NCBI GenBank assembly: GCA_022495005.1
Contig: JAGYXB010001009.1
Location: 744,001-808,000, forward strand
DNA from: Rhyacophila brunnea
Lineage: Eukaryota > Arthropoda > Insecta > Trichoptera > Rhyacophilidae
DNA length: 64,000 bases
Direction of reading: 5' to 3'
How positions within the stretch are numbered: position 1 is the first letter of the stretch; every line of letters starts with the position of its first letter. Made by a program: the position numbers and the translations under genes. The notes below the pieces were generated by a model that ran no database searches, was not told the DNA's origin, and saw only the letters and a program-made list of their open reading frames with translations. Below, in pieces: positions 1 to 12,118 of the stretch.

Positions 1-639
1 TCGCAAATTGCAGGATACGTATTTTTCAGCTAGATGCCTCTGGTATGTGGTGCATTCGCCTTTATATAATTTCTTTAAATTATTTATTATTTATTTTAAC
101 GTTGCTTTTTTTCTTAAATGTATAGAAAATGAATATTTTTAATGTATTTTTTTTTTAATTTTATATTTTAAATCTGTGACTACTCAAGCCACTTCCCTTC
201 ATCGTAAAGTGAATGCTCTGCTTACTAAAGGCACATGAAGCTTACAATATTGAATATAATTTATTGGTAATTAACCAATGCGTACCTATCTAAAATCTAA
301 TGAAAAAGAAAAATAAATATTATTTTATAAAATGTTAGCTTACAAAAAAAGGTATATATTTAGGTATAAAATGTTATTTTATGGTTATTGATGGTAGTTT
401 ATTATGTTTTTTTAAAGTAGGTAAGTATAGTGAAGATTTTTTAATAATGCATACCAATAACGGTAATAATAATTAAATTTTCCTTATCTAATTAATGCGC
501 TGTAAAATAAATCGTAAACTGCGCAATTTCTAGGTTAAGTAAGATGTTTCACTGTACTGATCATCTTCGATTTTTTTTTCTATTTAAAACACAAAATCAA
601 TATGATCAATAAACTTTATAACATTCTTCTTTTCTCTTC
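1..639. other. AT-rich non-coding stretch, probably intron of the upstream Osiris gene
   Basis: No open frame of note and no recognisable repeat. If the last exon at 2834 belongs to an Osiris gene that starts left of the window, this stretch is part of its final intron. A splice-like pair near the left edge (cag before 29, GTATGT at 43) was considered, but the encoded residues are not Osiris-like. Confidence 0.4.
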
Positions 640-862
640 TTGGTCGTGCACTCATGGTTGAGGAGCGTGACCACATTTAAATTTCGCCATCCTTTGAGCT
701 ACCAAGACTTTCCATCCTTCTCGATCTTCCGCTTCTCTCAGGGCAGAATGGATGGTGCTCCCCCAATCAGCTATTTCACTTGGTCGCTCCATCCATTTAT
801 AACATTGCAAGCTTTTTATTCTGCCGTTAGGTGCCTCTAGTAGTCAGAGCATTGACCCTCAT
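640..862 (-). mobile_element. Non-LTR retrotransposon 3' fragment (reverse transcriptase C-terminus)
   Basis: Read on the minus strand, this encodes a stretch ending in HSALREAEDREGWKVLVAQ, then a GHAPQP-like end and a stop. That is the typical C-terminal tail of LINE-type reverse transcriptases (the A-x-DR-x-x-W block). An AG-rich tail follows the stop on the minus strand, as expected for a LINE 3' end. The same HSALR...EDR..W block occurs in the + strand copy at 61712-62125, so both belong to one family. Only the far 3' end is present, consistent with 5' truncation on insertion. It carries no intact gene. Confidence 0.6.
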
Positions 863-1210
863 ACAACGTAGTAGGTGAAAATTAGGTAAATACGTATAAT
901 ATGTAGTATGTACCTATAAATAGTAAAAATCTTTAACTGTAGGTACATACTACACAATAATATTATTGCATATTATGCATAAGCAATTTTTATAAATAAT
1001 TTAATAATAAACGAAAACTATTCATTAGCTTGCTTGAAAAGAAACGAGGCGTTATCTGATAAATATTGAAATCTATGACCAACGTCGTTTGAAACATGTT
1101 ATCCAAAATTATTATAATGAGCACCATTCTCGATATAGACAAGATTCAAACCAAAACTATTTTTGTTATTAAAGTTGTTCGCCAGATGCCGTCAAATTAT
1201 TTATATGCAG

Positions 1211-2636
1211 GCTAGAAACATTAAGGGGGGACATGCTCGTCGAAGGTCAAAATTGAGTTTTTATTGTATTTTCAAACCATGATCCTGGACACTCCTTAAA
1301 CGTTGTAGATAATCTATTTATATAATTTTAAAGCCTTATTATCCTTTATAGTTATTTTTAAACATTTGATGACTGCATGAAGTATTTTTGTTACATAAAA
1401 TAGTATTCTTTTAAACCTCTCGCTCTAATGTTTTAGAATATAGTCATATTTCGGTACATAACTGTGCAGTGGTGTTAAGATTTTTTACATTTATTAATTT
1501 TAAACGCATTTATAAAACCATTAGTATAATTTATTACGAGATAATTTTTGTAAAATATTCACGATAAAAATTATTTTGATAATCTCTGTGATCCCAAATT
1601 TGACAAGAATTAGGCATTTTATTATTCAAAAAATCGGCAAGATTAACACAATTGAAGATAATTCTAAAGATACTTATTATAAGCTATGCTTTTGACCATT
1701 CAAGTGTGATACAAATCTTATGAATAATGATTGCTTTATAATAATTGTTGACCTAAGAATAAGGTAGTGTTTTTTTGAAATACGCCATTTCTTTTGTCAT
1801 TCCCAAGTAGTTAAGCTACAACACACGGCCGTAGCCATAAATTGACAAACTATAATTAAAATAAGGAGTAAAATTATGTTAACGCGCGTGTTTGAACATG
1901 TACCTAACCGAATTTTTTTTTATTTTTTTTTAAACGGTACATGTTCAAACATGCGCGTCAATATTATTTTACTCCCTACTTCAATTATAGTTTGTCAATT
2001 TATGGCTACGGCCGTATGTTGTAGCTTAACCACTGGGGAATGCCAAAAGAAATGGCGTATTTCAAAAAACACTACCTTATTCTTAGGTCAATAATTATTA
2101 TAAAGCAATCATTATTCGTAGGATGTTTATCACACTTGAATGGTCAAAGACATAGCTTATAATGAGTATCTTTAGAATTATCTTCAAATGTGTTAATCTT
2201 GCCGATTTTTGAATAATAAAATGCCTAATTTTTGTCAAATTTGGGATCACAGAGATTATCAATATAATTTTTTATCGTAAATATTTCAATATAATAATGT
2301 CGACATAAATTATACTGATGGTTTTATAGATGCGTTTAAAAATTAATAAATGTAAAAAAATCTTAACACCACTGCACATTTATGTACTGAAATATGACTA
2401 TATTCTAAAACATTAGAGCGAGAGGTTTAAAAGAATACTATTTTATGTAACAAAAATACTTCATGCAGTCATCAAATGTTTAAAATAACTATAAAGGATA
2501 AAAAGGCTTCAAAATTATATAAATAGATCATCTACAACGTTTAAGGAGTGTCCAGGATCATGGTTTGAATATACAATAAAAACTCAATTTTGACCTTCGA
2601 CGAGCATGTCTCCCCTTAATAATTAATGTTTCTAGC
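1211..2636. mobile_element. Long foldback palindrome (inverted-repeat element), 1.43 kb
   Basis: The left arm (1211-1904) and right arm (1936-2636) are inverted copies along their whole length, separated by a 31-bp T-rich spacer. By eye they agree at well over 90% of positions, with scattered substitutions and 1-3 bp indels. The inner ends both read towards acatg..gtacc, and the outer ends share gctagaaacatta followed by a G-run and acatgctcgtcgaagg. TTAA lies next to the G-run on both sides, but because the matching extends beyond it a TTAA target duplication is not proven. No transposase is encoded; a short frame across the centre is an artefact of the palindrome. It looks like a foldback or non-autonomous DNA element inside the last intron of the upstream Osiris gene, about 200 bp before the terminal exon. 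Confidence 0.85.
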
Positions 2637-2833
2637 TTGATAATTATTATTATATCGAATACTAACTCAATCTTAGAAGCGGTTTGAATCTCTGGACCGT
2701 TTTCCTTTTTACTTCATCGTAATTAAAAATTCGCTCATATTATATTGTGAGAATACTATTTTTATCCTCTGAAATCAAAATGAAGGAGAAAGGGAAAACT
2801 TATATAATAATTATTGTATAATATTATTTACAG

Positions 2834-3057
2834 GTCTTATCTTGGGCTTAGTAGCAACTGTCATGGCGTCAATTTTGAGTTTGAAAAAAATGATTGAACC
2901 GCACCATGTACAATATCACGAAAAGAAAGATGACGTTACTAAGATAGAAGTACTTCCAGTTCCTGTCCAAGAAAGCTACCACCATCACCGTTCGAAGAAT
3001 TATCCAGAAGATCCAGGAGAAGAAGATTATCATCACCCATATCATGGATATGCCTGA
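2834..3057 (+). CDS. Osiris-family protein (DUF1676), terminal exon only
   Basis: An exon opening after a cag acceptor (2831-2833) in the position that leaves one base from the previous exon. It reads GLILGLVATVMASILSLKK, the distal half of the hydrophobic segment typical of Osiris proteins, then a charged tail rich in His and Tyr (YHHH, EEDYHHPYHGYA) and a tga stop at 3055-3057. The phase and the reading G-x-x-x-x-L..K match the start of the last exon of the third Osiris gene at 46560, supporting common ancestry. There is no AQxLAY motif. Osiris proteins are insect secretory/endosomal membrane proteins of cuticle-producing epithelia. The upstream exons (signal peptide, Cys pair, Lys-rich block) were not found between 1 and 2833 and are probably left of the window. 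An AATAAA at 3419-3424 could end the transcript. Confidence 0.75.
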
Positions 3058-3337
3058 CCTTTGACAATGCAACATCTAGTTCTTTCTGTTCTTTTTAATT
3101 CATTCTTTTTTATGTAGGTATATATCGATTGTAGAAAGGCAAAAGGTCTTAATTCTCGGGTTTTTCAAAATAGATTTTATAGGATAACAATATTGCACAC
3201 GACTAAATGCACGTTATGTCCAATGAATATAAGTTGAAAGTTCCGAATTATTATCTAAATTTAGCTTGTCATAATGAAAGTGAAGTGGGAAAAGAGATTT
3301 AACCATCATTTATGTTGATTTTTCTTTAATTAATCCA

Positions 3338-3412
3338 ATAATTAATTAATATCATAATTAATTAATATCATAATTAATTAATATCATAATTAATCCAATA
3401 ATTAATATCATA
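3338..3412. repeat. Short tandem repeat, unit about 16 bp
   Basis: A 16-bp unit of the form taattaattaatatca is repeated about three times head to tail and then continues in degenerate form. It lies in the probable 3' UTR or just downstream of the first Osiris gene. Confidence 0.8.
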
Positions 3413-3418
3413 TTGGCA

Positions 3419-3424
3419 AAATAA
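3419..3424 (+). promoter_or_regulatory. Candidate polyadenylation signal AATAAA
   Basis: First AATAAA downstream of the tga at 3055-3057, about 360 bp away. AATAAA is common by chance in such AT-rich DNA, so this is only a candidate. Confidence 0.3.
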
Positions 3425-3564
3425 AACACCAAAATATTACTCATCATGGATTTCAATTTTATGTCTATTTAATATTTTAACTTTTACCGAAAACCATAAC
3501 AAAAATGTGACTCCTGTAAAATTTTATTGTCCTTTTGCCTTTTAACAGTCGATATATATTTTTT

Positions 3565-3638
3565 TCCAGGCCCATGATTCGAACCTAGGACCCACGACAT
3601 TATAGGCTTACACGATACCCGCTTGGCTATCGTGGGCA
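3565..3638 (-). mobile_element. tRNA-derived SINE head (minus strand)
   Basis: On the minus strand the segment starts gcccacgatagccaagcggg (A-box-like) and contains ggttcgaatcatgggcctgg-like B-box sequence. It aligns closely with the head of the SINE at 22317-22548, which shares the cccac..ta.c..agcgg and gtgggtcc..g..t.gaatcatgggcctgg words. The tRNA-unrelated tail is not evident here, so this copy is truncated or diverged downstream. Confidence 0.6.
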
Positions 3639-3669
3639 AGAAAAAAAATCACATGTTGTTTTTCAATAT

Positions 3670-6600
3670 AGGTATGTTTGAACTAAGAGTATGGACCTGA
3701 AAGGTTGAGCAAGTGGTTAATATCAAATTCTCGTAAAACCAAAATTATCTTAGAGTATCCAAGAGTATCTAAATATATATTTATATAAATAATATATTAT
3801 ATAAAATTATGTTCAAAGGGAAACGGATATATCCATATTTTCTAAATTAGGTAGGTGCCCACTAATCATTATCTAATATTATATACATTATAGTATTTAA
3901 TATTTTAAGTTATTTATTACAATTTAAGAAGGGTACTATAAAAGTTTTAGGTTCACGTAGTTTATGTTCTATTATAGAAAGGGAATTTTGGGTTTTAACT
4001 TTCTGTGCCTTATAAAATTATTATCAGGGGTCTTACTTATTAAATATATAGCTATTCTAAGTATATTTTAAGTAATTTAGTTCTATCTAGTACATTGTAT
4101 GTATTCAAATAATGTAAAACAATAAAAATATTGAAAAAATCTTTAGTATTTTCATAAAATATTAATCTTATTTTTGTATAGCAAAAATAAGTATTATTCT
4201 TTTAGATACATAAATATTGTATATTGATTTCATAGTACCTACAAACACACCCTATTCAATAAACACATTTTTTTTATTGCACAATAATTGAACGCACGGA
4301 TAAATCCACAAAATACCTTCCGAATAATATCAGTAATCATTATTCCATTACAAAATAGTAAATATATTTGTGTTCATTAGTACATCCAAGTCAAGTTTAG
4401 TTACCTACACTAATGGATTTTCATTTTTATTTATTTTTTTGATTAATGCGGGAAGTATAAAGTAAACAAAGAAATGGTAAAATATATCATATAATTAAAA
4501 CGGCATATAAATAATAAAAATCCAAAACTCATATAACTATATCTAGAAATAAACTAATGTATGTTATTTTTTATTTTACTTTTTATGATCGGAATACGGT
4601 AGAGAAGTATTTTATATCTTCTTTCATAAATTGGCAAGTAAATTACGCTTTCACCAGATGCCCAAATAATTTACATGCTAAAGCTTACATTCTAATTGGA
4701 CGTATTTGTTTTTCACAACCATTTTCTTTAAAAGTAACATTTTTCATGATAGACCTAAGTAAATAATACTCACTTGGTTCAAAGAAAGATCCGTATCAGA
4801 CATTGGGCTATTTGCTACGATATTATGACGGAACACAGACTTACTTACCTGTATTATCCAAATGCTCGATTATATTCAAATTTTAATATTATTTACATAT
4901 TAAAATCATTTTGAAATGATATTATTTATCATAAATATATACCTATTATAATTTTTTTTTCTTGGCAACATCGTCTAGTTCAGTTTATCTATTTACTGTA
5001 TGTAAATATGGGTAAGTACTTTTTCCTCTTAGTCCTTTTTAATTTATTTTAAGGGACAATGACCTCTTTTTATTTACTTGGAACCTTAGTTAGCAGTACT
5101 ACACTTAAGTTCAGTGTGTATAATATTAATGATTTAAAAAACAAAGAAAAATACATATTATTCATAATAGGTAGGTACATAATATATGACATGTCAGCAT
5201 CAACTATGTGGTATTATAATTTATACATATAGGTTACATTCTCATAGAAACATCTGTATACACAAAATTGCTTCGATATTTGGCTGAGCTATAAACATAT
5301 CTGTAAATGGCCTTATTATTGAGTCTTTGTGTATCTTCAGTAAGAACTACTATATTTTATAAATCGACCAACTCTGACTTCTACTCCGTCGTAGTGGTAA
5401 TTATTCATATAGAAAATGAGGTGGTTGAATTATCAGAAAGTACCAAGATCAAAAAGTGACAAGAATAAAAAGATTTTTTTAGAATTTGCGTACCTTTACA
5501 AAAGACATCAATATGTAAAGCTAAATCTCATTGTCGTTTATCGCACAGGTAACATTTTCTAAATAGAAGCTCCGAATCTATCAATGCCTTAGAAGTCCGC
5601 GTGCCAAACAGCGACTGCTCTATCGTATAATATAAGATATATTATTATAACATAATATTTTGATGCAATATTCGAACTCGCTTAACTCAAACCTAATTAA
5701 ACCCACTCACAACATGTTACAATATTAAGAATACACTTTTAAGGTTCTTTTTTCAACGTTCATTATGTACTTTGGCTGTATTGCCTGAATTAAAGTTCCA
5801 GCAATTTTAAAACATCATACAAAGGATAGATTTAAAATTATTAATATTAGAAATGTATACTACCTTTTTGGTCAGCGATCACTTTCCTATAAAATAACGC
5901 CAACTTTTTTATAAAATTTAAATGCGTCGTCATTTTTTAAATTAATGAAAATATTATGCTGATTTGATGTATCTTGTATGAATAAATTGACTGAAATCGA
6001 TTGTCTCAATGGTTCTCTCGGCAAAAATTTTAAACGTTAAAATAGATACACATCCATACAATATGTGGGCTTCAAAATATTATAACCTAGAATTGCTCAC
6101 TCTTCAAAACGTTGTGGATAAGATTTTGGTATTCTCAGCTAGGTAGGAAAACAGATGAGTTTTATTCTAGTGAATAATGAAGACAATGTTTATGAGACTC
6201 TAAAAACTCTTTTCTTATAGTATGTATGATTTTTGTACCATGGAGAGAGGGTATTCTTTAAACTAAAAAAACATCCTTTAATAGCAGGTAGGTAAGCTTT
6301 CTTATGGCATCAGTTTTTAATTTATTTATTCATCAGCAACATTTCAACTCATGGTAGGCTCTTTCTCCAAACTCTTTCCGAAAAATTTTCTCCATGTACG
6401 ACTATTCCAAATGACAGCTTTATAAATGTTGTTGAAATGAACTCCTCCAAGGATCTGATATGAACAGGATCGACATGTTTTATCTGGTATTTGGGCAGAG
6501 AACTTCGCTTTCTATAGATGGCTAATGGCAATGCGCACTATTCAACATTCTATATTAGAAAGGTTTGACATCAAAGGACATCAGGCATCTGCGTGCGTTA

Positions 6601-7478
6601 GATGCATTCTTCAATTCTTCAAAAGACGGTGATCACTGCTTACGTTGAATAAAAATAACCACGTGTCACTCAATTATTTGTCATCGGCGCTATAACTCAA
6701 TGAAAATATCAGCTAGTAAACGTATTTACTCTTGTTTATCCGCCACAAACTTACTCTCAAGGATAAGGTACGGTGGTTCTTTTGACATAGTTCAAATACT
6801 TCAGTCAAGGTTTTTCAAAACTCTTTTTCCTACCTTTTTCTATCAATTGAGGAGCCTATTTGGTGATTGGGTATCTTCATCCTTGAGAAATGTTCTACTC
6901 AAAGAATTCACTTTATTTTTATTTGTACGATAACAATGGATTATTTTACAAGTGTATAATTCATGCTTGAACCCTTTTCACAATGTGACATCTTTTTCTT
7001 TCACAGATCAGAATACCCCTATCAGTACCTTCCTTTTAAAAATGTCAAACTAACATTGGTTATAGCAATTAAATCGGTCCAGAATTTCTCAAGATGGGAG
7101 ATCGATGAAAGATATAAATTCTGTGTTACCATATACAATAAGGATAAGAAAAATGTGATAGAATCATAATGAAATAATTATAAAACCATGGATACATACA
7201 ATACACAAAGGCTCTTCATTTACATTAAATCACTGTCACTCATACAGAGAAGACATTTGCACCATATACCAATGATATAGGTGTCAAACATAATCCTTAC
7301 CGAACATCCAGGTGGAAAGCAAAAAGTGGATAGACCATTACTTTCCTGATTCTATTGAATTAAATACGAGACGCTGGTAAACGCTTAGTAAAGACGACTG
7401 GTACGGGATTGGAGGAGTAAAATTTAGAAAGCCGTGGTTCAATTTGGAATGCAGTACTATCAAAAAATTGTATTCTAT
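3670..7478. other. Intergenic stretch without supported genes
   Basis: AT-rich. Several frames of 60-80 codons occur (6349-6531 minus, 6700-6933 plus, 6963-7169 plus). None shows a recognisable domain or a splice context tied to a gene. Base composition rises slightly between about 6300 and 7600, which suggests old transposon sequence, but I could not assign it. Confidence 0.4.
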
Positions 7479-7606
7479 TAAATATGTAATGGATAAATAT
7501 ATTTTTAGATTAAGCAAGAGGTTACCATCTATTTTTCGTAAAAACAAAAATCTATTAATACAAACCTCTACTCTGTGGAGTCCCATATGATCTTATAAGG
7601 ATCAGA
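7478..7606 (+). mobile_element. SINE tail fragment
   Basis: Matches the tRNA-unrelated tail of the SINE at 22317-22548: taccatctatttttcgt, then aatctattaatacaa, then cctctactctgtgga and tcccatatgatctta..aggatc. The tRNA-like head is missing or unrecognisable. Confidence 0.55.
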
Positions 7607-9894
7607 AATGGTAAAAAAAAGAAATGTATTTTTAATTTGATAGTGCGGTCCTGGTTGTTAGTTGATAGGTACACCGTACATTTAGGCAAGCAAGCATTGT
7701 TGACCGTTCGCAAACAAAAATTCCTCGTCAAACAAACTCGTTTACCCTAATGACATATTTTTGGAAGAAAGATTTACTTTCTGAAATATTTGATTTGGAA
7801 TCCACGATCTTTTATTAACACGTTTCGTTTACTTTCTTTTGCACTAACCCGAGAACTTTTTGAGAAAACGTTAATAATTTGTAAGAAATACTTTCGATGA
7901 GTACTACGACCGGTATTGTCGATAAACCTTTTTTTTATTTTCATTTCATATTACATTATGTGATTATATTACATTTTTTTTAAACCATCCTCTTTCTACG
8001 TATTTGAAATTTTTAAGTGCATCATATTATAAATTACTTTTAAATTGAATATTAATATAGAGAATTAATATAATATACCTACATAATAACAGCAATATAA
8101 AAAGACAACAGTACAAAATTATCTAAATTTTGGATACCTTCCGAAAACAAGCCATTACCGGTATTTGGCGGGCATATACGCAGGATTAACTGCAACATAT
8201 CTTATAGTAGATTTCATTTTTATATGTTCAAATAATCTTACCGAGAGAGTATCGATTGCGCTGTCCTCCGCAGAAGATGACTTCCTGTAATAGAGAAGAC
8301 CATCAACGAACAACATGGCGAGACGTTTTACATAACGTGTATGTCGTTCCTGCCCTATTTCAGTATCCTGACTATGGCATGCTAACGACAAACGCTTTAA
8401 GAATTCAATCTTTTAAAATAGATAGTATCTTAAATATCGCTTCCAGTTTGCTGGATTACTCAAGATTACTAGCCATTTACTGATTCGAGTAATAAACTAA
8501 GTGGCACCTTTTCTACCAGCCAACCCATAACCAATATCTACAATCGTCCTCAAAGCAAAGAGTCCCAATTTCCAAATGCTCGAAATCCATGGAGAAAAAC
8601 ATATAATTTGACAGTCGTATTTTCTGGATTGGCAAGATAGTTGCAGATGAACCCGACAATAATTAAACTGATTTATCTAGATAAGGTTCCGTGAATGTAT
8701 CCAAAACAGTGGCTTTCCAAACCGTGTATCTTTTCTGCCTTCATAGAAGCATAGTGATACTATCACTTTTATCAATTAAATTAATAATATAGGTAAGTAA
8801 TATGTTATATCTTTTAATGTCATTAATTATTTAAAAAAAAAATAGTAATCATTATGAATATAAGTAGATATTATTATAGGCAATATTCATTTATAAACAT
8901 CTCTTTTTGTATTCAAAATAACACTTTAAAAAAAAAGTGAACCTAATTTTCAACGATGACCGTTTTTATGACATAATTTGATTATGTGAGCAAACATAAT
9001 ATTATGTAGGTAATTAGAAGATAATACTTATTGCAGTTTGCCTAATTCTTTGTGTTTTTTTTACAACAGAAAATATTAATATACATGTGAAATTCAATTC
9101 TGTTAATCGAAAGTTTTATTGCTAAAAGCGAAAACACTTTTCGACTTTGACATGCCTGGCGCATTGTGTTGATGGACGATACGTTTTCTATACATTATTA
9201 TACATATTAAAATATTATATTATCAATCAGTTTGGACTTAAAAGAAAATTAAGATTTTTGTGAATAATTTTTATTCGATATCTTTTGTGATGATTTTCTA
9301 AAATATATTATAAGTTGTACGTACCGACAAGAACCGTGTTTTATTTAGACATGAATTTTATGTCTGCACTATACAACCCAAAAAGGTTGGACGGTCTTTA
9401 ATATAAGGCTATATATTTCCGATACAACATTTCATGATGAAGTGATACGGCGAACTGCATACGTACAAGTTTTCGGACACGTATTATAACATGGGACAAA
9501 TATATTTTATTTGACCCAATTTTAGATAAGTATCTCGTAAATATGAAAATATTTAAATACCTCCCTCCAAGACAACATGGAATTCGGTTTTGTAAAAGTA
9601 TAAAGGTAAGCATTAATAATAATTAAATCCAGAGTTACGTGAAAGAAATAAGTATGCCACGTTAATATTAAATATTATCTGTCTTACATTTCCAAGAAAC
9701 TAGTAAGTATTCGGTGAGCTTAAATAATTTCAAATTATTTGTGTACGTATGAGATAACTCGCATCAGTTTCTACACTATAGACAGCATCTTGGTACTTAA
9801 TAGTCGTAATATTGTGAAAGCGATGCAAAACCTTTTGTACGTTTTTAAAAAAAATATTATATAAATATACATAATTTTTCATATTTTATATCGG
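7607..9894. other. Intergenic stretch without supported genes
   Basis: Mostly AT-rich. A more balanced block at about 8150-8760 carries overlapping frames on both strands (8155-8391 minus, 8256-8483 plus). It may be the remains of a DNA transposon or retroelement, but no family motif was recognised. Confidence 0.35.
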
Positions 9895-10438
9895 TCTTCA
9901 TAGCCATGCCAAGATGAGCAATGAATTTACAAGTGTTCCCAATAATTTTCTTCAATTTTCTTGCGATCATGCACTGATCTTGTTGCTTCTGTTATTGTTG
10001 ATCCAGTCGCTTTATTCTTAGTGTCGCTTCATCTGGAAGACGTATGTCTTCACGACCTTATCCTTTTGACACTACCAAAAACCACTTTTCTCCTTAGGCT
10101 GCTCGGATCTCTTCTTACACGCGTGACCGAATAATTGACGAACGCGTCTAATACAATTAAACCAGTCATTTTTGATGCCAAGATCTTTCAGTACGTATAC
10201 ATTAAGTGTATTTCTGGTCATGGAATGTGGAACAACCTCCGCCATCAATACATTTCAAATACGTCAATTCTCTTCCTACCGGATTCTCTGAAAGTTCAGA
10301 TTTCAACACAGTATAGATAAAATTAAAAATATTAGGGTTTCTAACAGTCTTTTTAGTAGTTTTTGTGATGGTACGATTTTTCCATATCTTGGTGAGACAA
10401 CTCATAGTATTCTTAGATATCGCTTTATATGATTCCAT
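9895..10438 (-). mobile_element. Non-LTR retrotransposon C-terminal fragment (broken)
   Basis: On the minus strand the first part reads MSCLTKIWKNRTITKTTKK, matching the L-x-K-IWK-x-R-x-I-x-x-x-TK segment that precedes the YG-x-E-x-W motif in LINE reverse transcriptases. Further along come a QLFGHACKK-like remnant of the GH-x-x-R region and, near 9900-9990, KKIIGNTCKFIAHLGM. Frameshifts and stops separate the pieces. The last part is repeated, also on the minus strand, at 63080-63235, defining a family with two 3' ends in this window. Confidence 0.55.
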
Positions 10439-10555
10439 TGTTATAATTTGATTTTATTATTTTTAATGGTACATTAATAAATCCTGTATAGTAGTTAGTG
10501 AAGTTTAGTCGTAACATCTGACAAAACCTAACAAATCTCGATTTTTAGGAATTAA

Positions 10556-10617
10556 TATGTCCAAAGAATTGTAGGACTACGCTGGTACGACCACATCATT
10601 AATGCTGAAATGTATTA
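10556..10617 (+). mobile_element. Small LINE fragment
   Basis: Reads QRIVGLRWYDHIINAEMY, the RILG-x-RWYD-x-I-x-N block of LINE C-terminal domains. The same block appears as ILGVH*YDRITNTRIRER in the longer copy at 52855-53240. Very short and isolated. Confidence 0.45.
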
Positions 10618-11853
10618 AAAAAGATTCTTTAATCATTGGTTATAATATTTAACCATAGCTATGCTTCACGTAATTGTAGTTTATATTCCAGTTGCCACCC
10701 AACACTGAGACACGACCCGTTACAATGCCACAATAACGTGATTTTTATAATTGTGTCCAACTTATAGCAAGCCAAGGGTTTAATATTTTTTTAAATATTC
10801 TAGAGCAAATATGTTAGTGATATTCTACTTCCTGTGCACACGCTTATGAATACGGTTTAAACAAATGAACTATTAACAGTCTCCAAAAATATTATGACAC
10901 AGTACAGTACATACTTACATAATATACTGCCATATTACACATGCATCAAGTTAATATCAACAAAACGTACCATAATAAATACTCATTGAACTTTTGCGAA
11001 AATAAAAGTTAAAAGGGATCGAATCTTTCAATATATATATATATATATATATAGAAAGTATTATCGCAACAGGACGATTTATACGTTTTTACTCTTATGA
11101 CAATAAATATGTTCAACACCAAATTTAACCAAATATTATGCAATCCCCTTTTAGGGGTTTTTTTTTTAAATATTTATATACACTAAAAATCTGATTGTGA
11201 TTTACATGTTAGATTATTTATTTACAATATAATCATGATATAGTAAACAAACAAAAAAACATTTCAAACTCATAAATTATGATAGAATACAAACTATAAC
11301 CGGTTATTATTTGTCTTATTGGCATTTTATATAAATAAAAAAACACGATAAAAATACAAAAACGCTATCTTTTCCTTAGAAACTCCATATCACATTTTTA
11401 AAAAACGATATTAATTTATGCTTTCTTTGATATTTTCACTTTTACTTTGTATTATATCAAATAAATTAAAAATCATATAAAAATATTTTGTTTACCATTT
11501 CTGTGATTTCCTTACACCATGCTATCGAAGAATTTTAGATTCTTCGGCGTATATATTACTGACTTGTTAGTAAGTACACTTGTTAAAAAATAATTGGATT
11601 TATTTGTACATGCACTACCTATTTAAAAGATAAAATATACCCTTTCTTACACTGATACACGAAAATTAGAGAAATTTTGATCGTTATAATCATAAATTAT
11701 ACCCTAGCTCACCGTCAATTATTTTTTATTGGATATTTTAAATGGAAATCCAATGCCAAGGGAAGTAAATAAAATGCACATATTATATTGTATTAATCTA
11801 AATACAATATATTATGTGTATTTAATACTGTAAGTATATTTTTTCAAATCATA
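10618..11853. other. AT-rich intergenic stretch
   Basis: No gene or transposon recognised apart from a short (AT)n run at 11031-11053. Nothing else stands out. Confidence 0.4.
11031..11053. repeat. (AT)n microsatellite
   Basis: Uninterrupted alternating A and T of about 22 bp. Confidence 0.9.
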
Positions 11854-12118
11854 TTCTTCTTCTTCTTCTTCTTTCACCCTGTCACGTCCCAACATTGGGG
11901 CATAGGGCAAGCACAAGTTAGCGCCACTTCTCTCGGTCCATCGCCAACTCCTGCGCCTCCCGCCATGTCAGACCTGCAGCACGTATGTCGCTTTTGTAGC
12001 ATCGCTGCAGGATGAGGGAGGGCCGGCCACGGCGACGGAACCCTTGAGGCTGTGCCACAAGGGTACGAAGTGCCGCATTCTTTGGCGGCATCCGGAATAC
12101 ATGTCCCAGCCACGTAAA
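11854..12118 (-). mobile_element. Non-LTR retrotransposon 3' end with trinucleotide tail
   Basis: On the minus strand it encodes TWLGHVFRMPPKNAALRT, then RRRGRPSL, then GLTWREAQELAMDREKWR. These are the GHV-x-RMP, GRP and W-x-x-AQ-x-LA-x-DR-x-KWR blocks at the C-terminus of LINE reverse transcriptases. The element ends on a (GAA)n run, read as (TTC)n at 11854-11872, a typical microsatellite-type LINE 3' tail. A second, more decayed copy of the same family runs on the plus strand at 52855-53240. The reading frame here is unusually well kept, so this insertion is comparatively young, but it is heavily 5' truncated. Confidence 0.75.

Noticed and set aside
1..42. Possible upstream exon of the first Osiris gene ending at GTATGT
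   Set aside because: The phase would fit the 2834 exon, but the encoded residues are not hydrophobic or Lys-rich as the preceding Osiris exon should be.
1876..2094. 72-codon open frame across the centre of the palindrome
   Set aside because: It mirrors itself around the spacer and has no protein features; it results from the inverted repeat.
1221..2620. piggyBac-type TTAA target duplication of the palindrome
   Set aside because: The arms still match outside the TTAA words, so they may be internal and not flanking.
8155..8483. Overlapping 75-78 codon frames on both strands
   Set aside because: No recognisable domain, signal or splice context; kept only as unassigned sequence.
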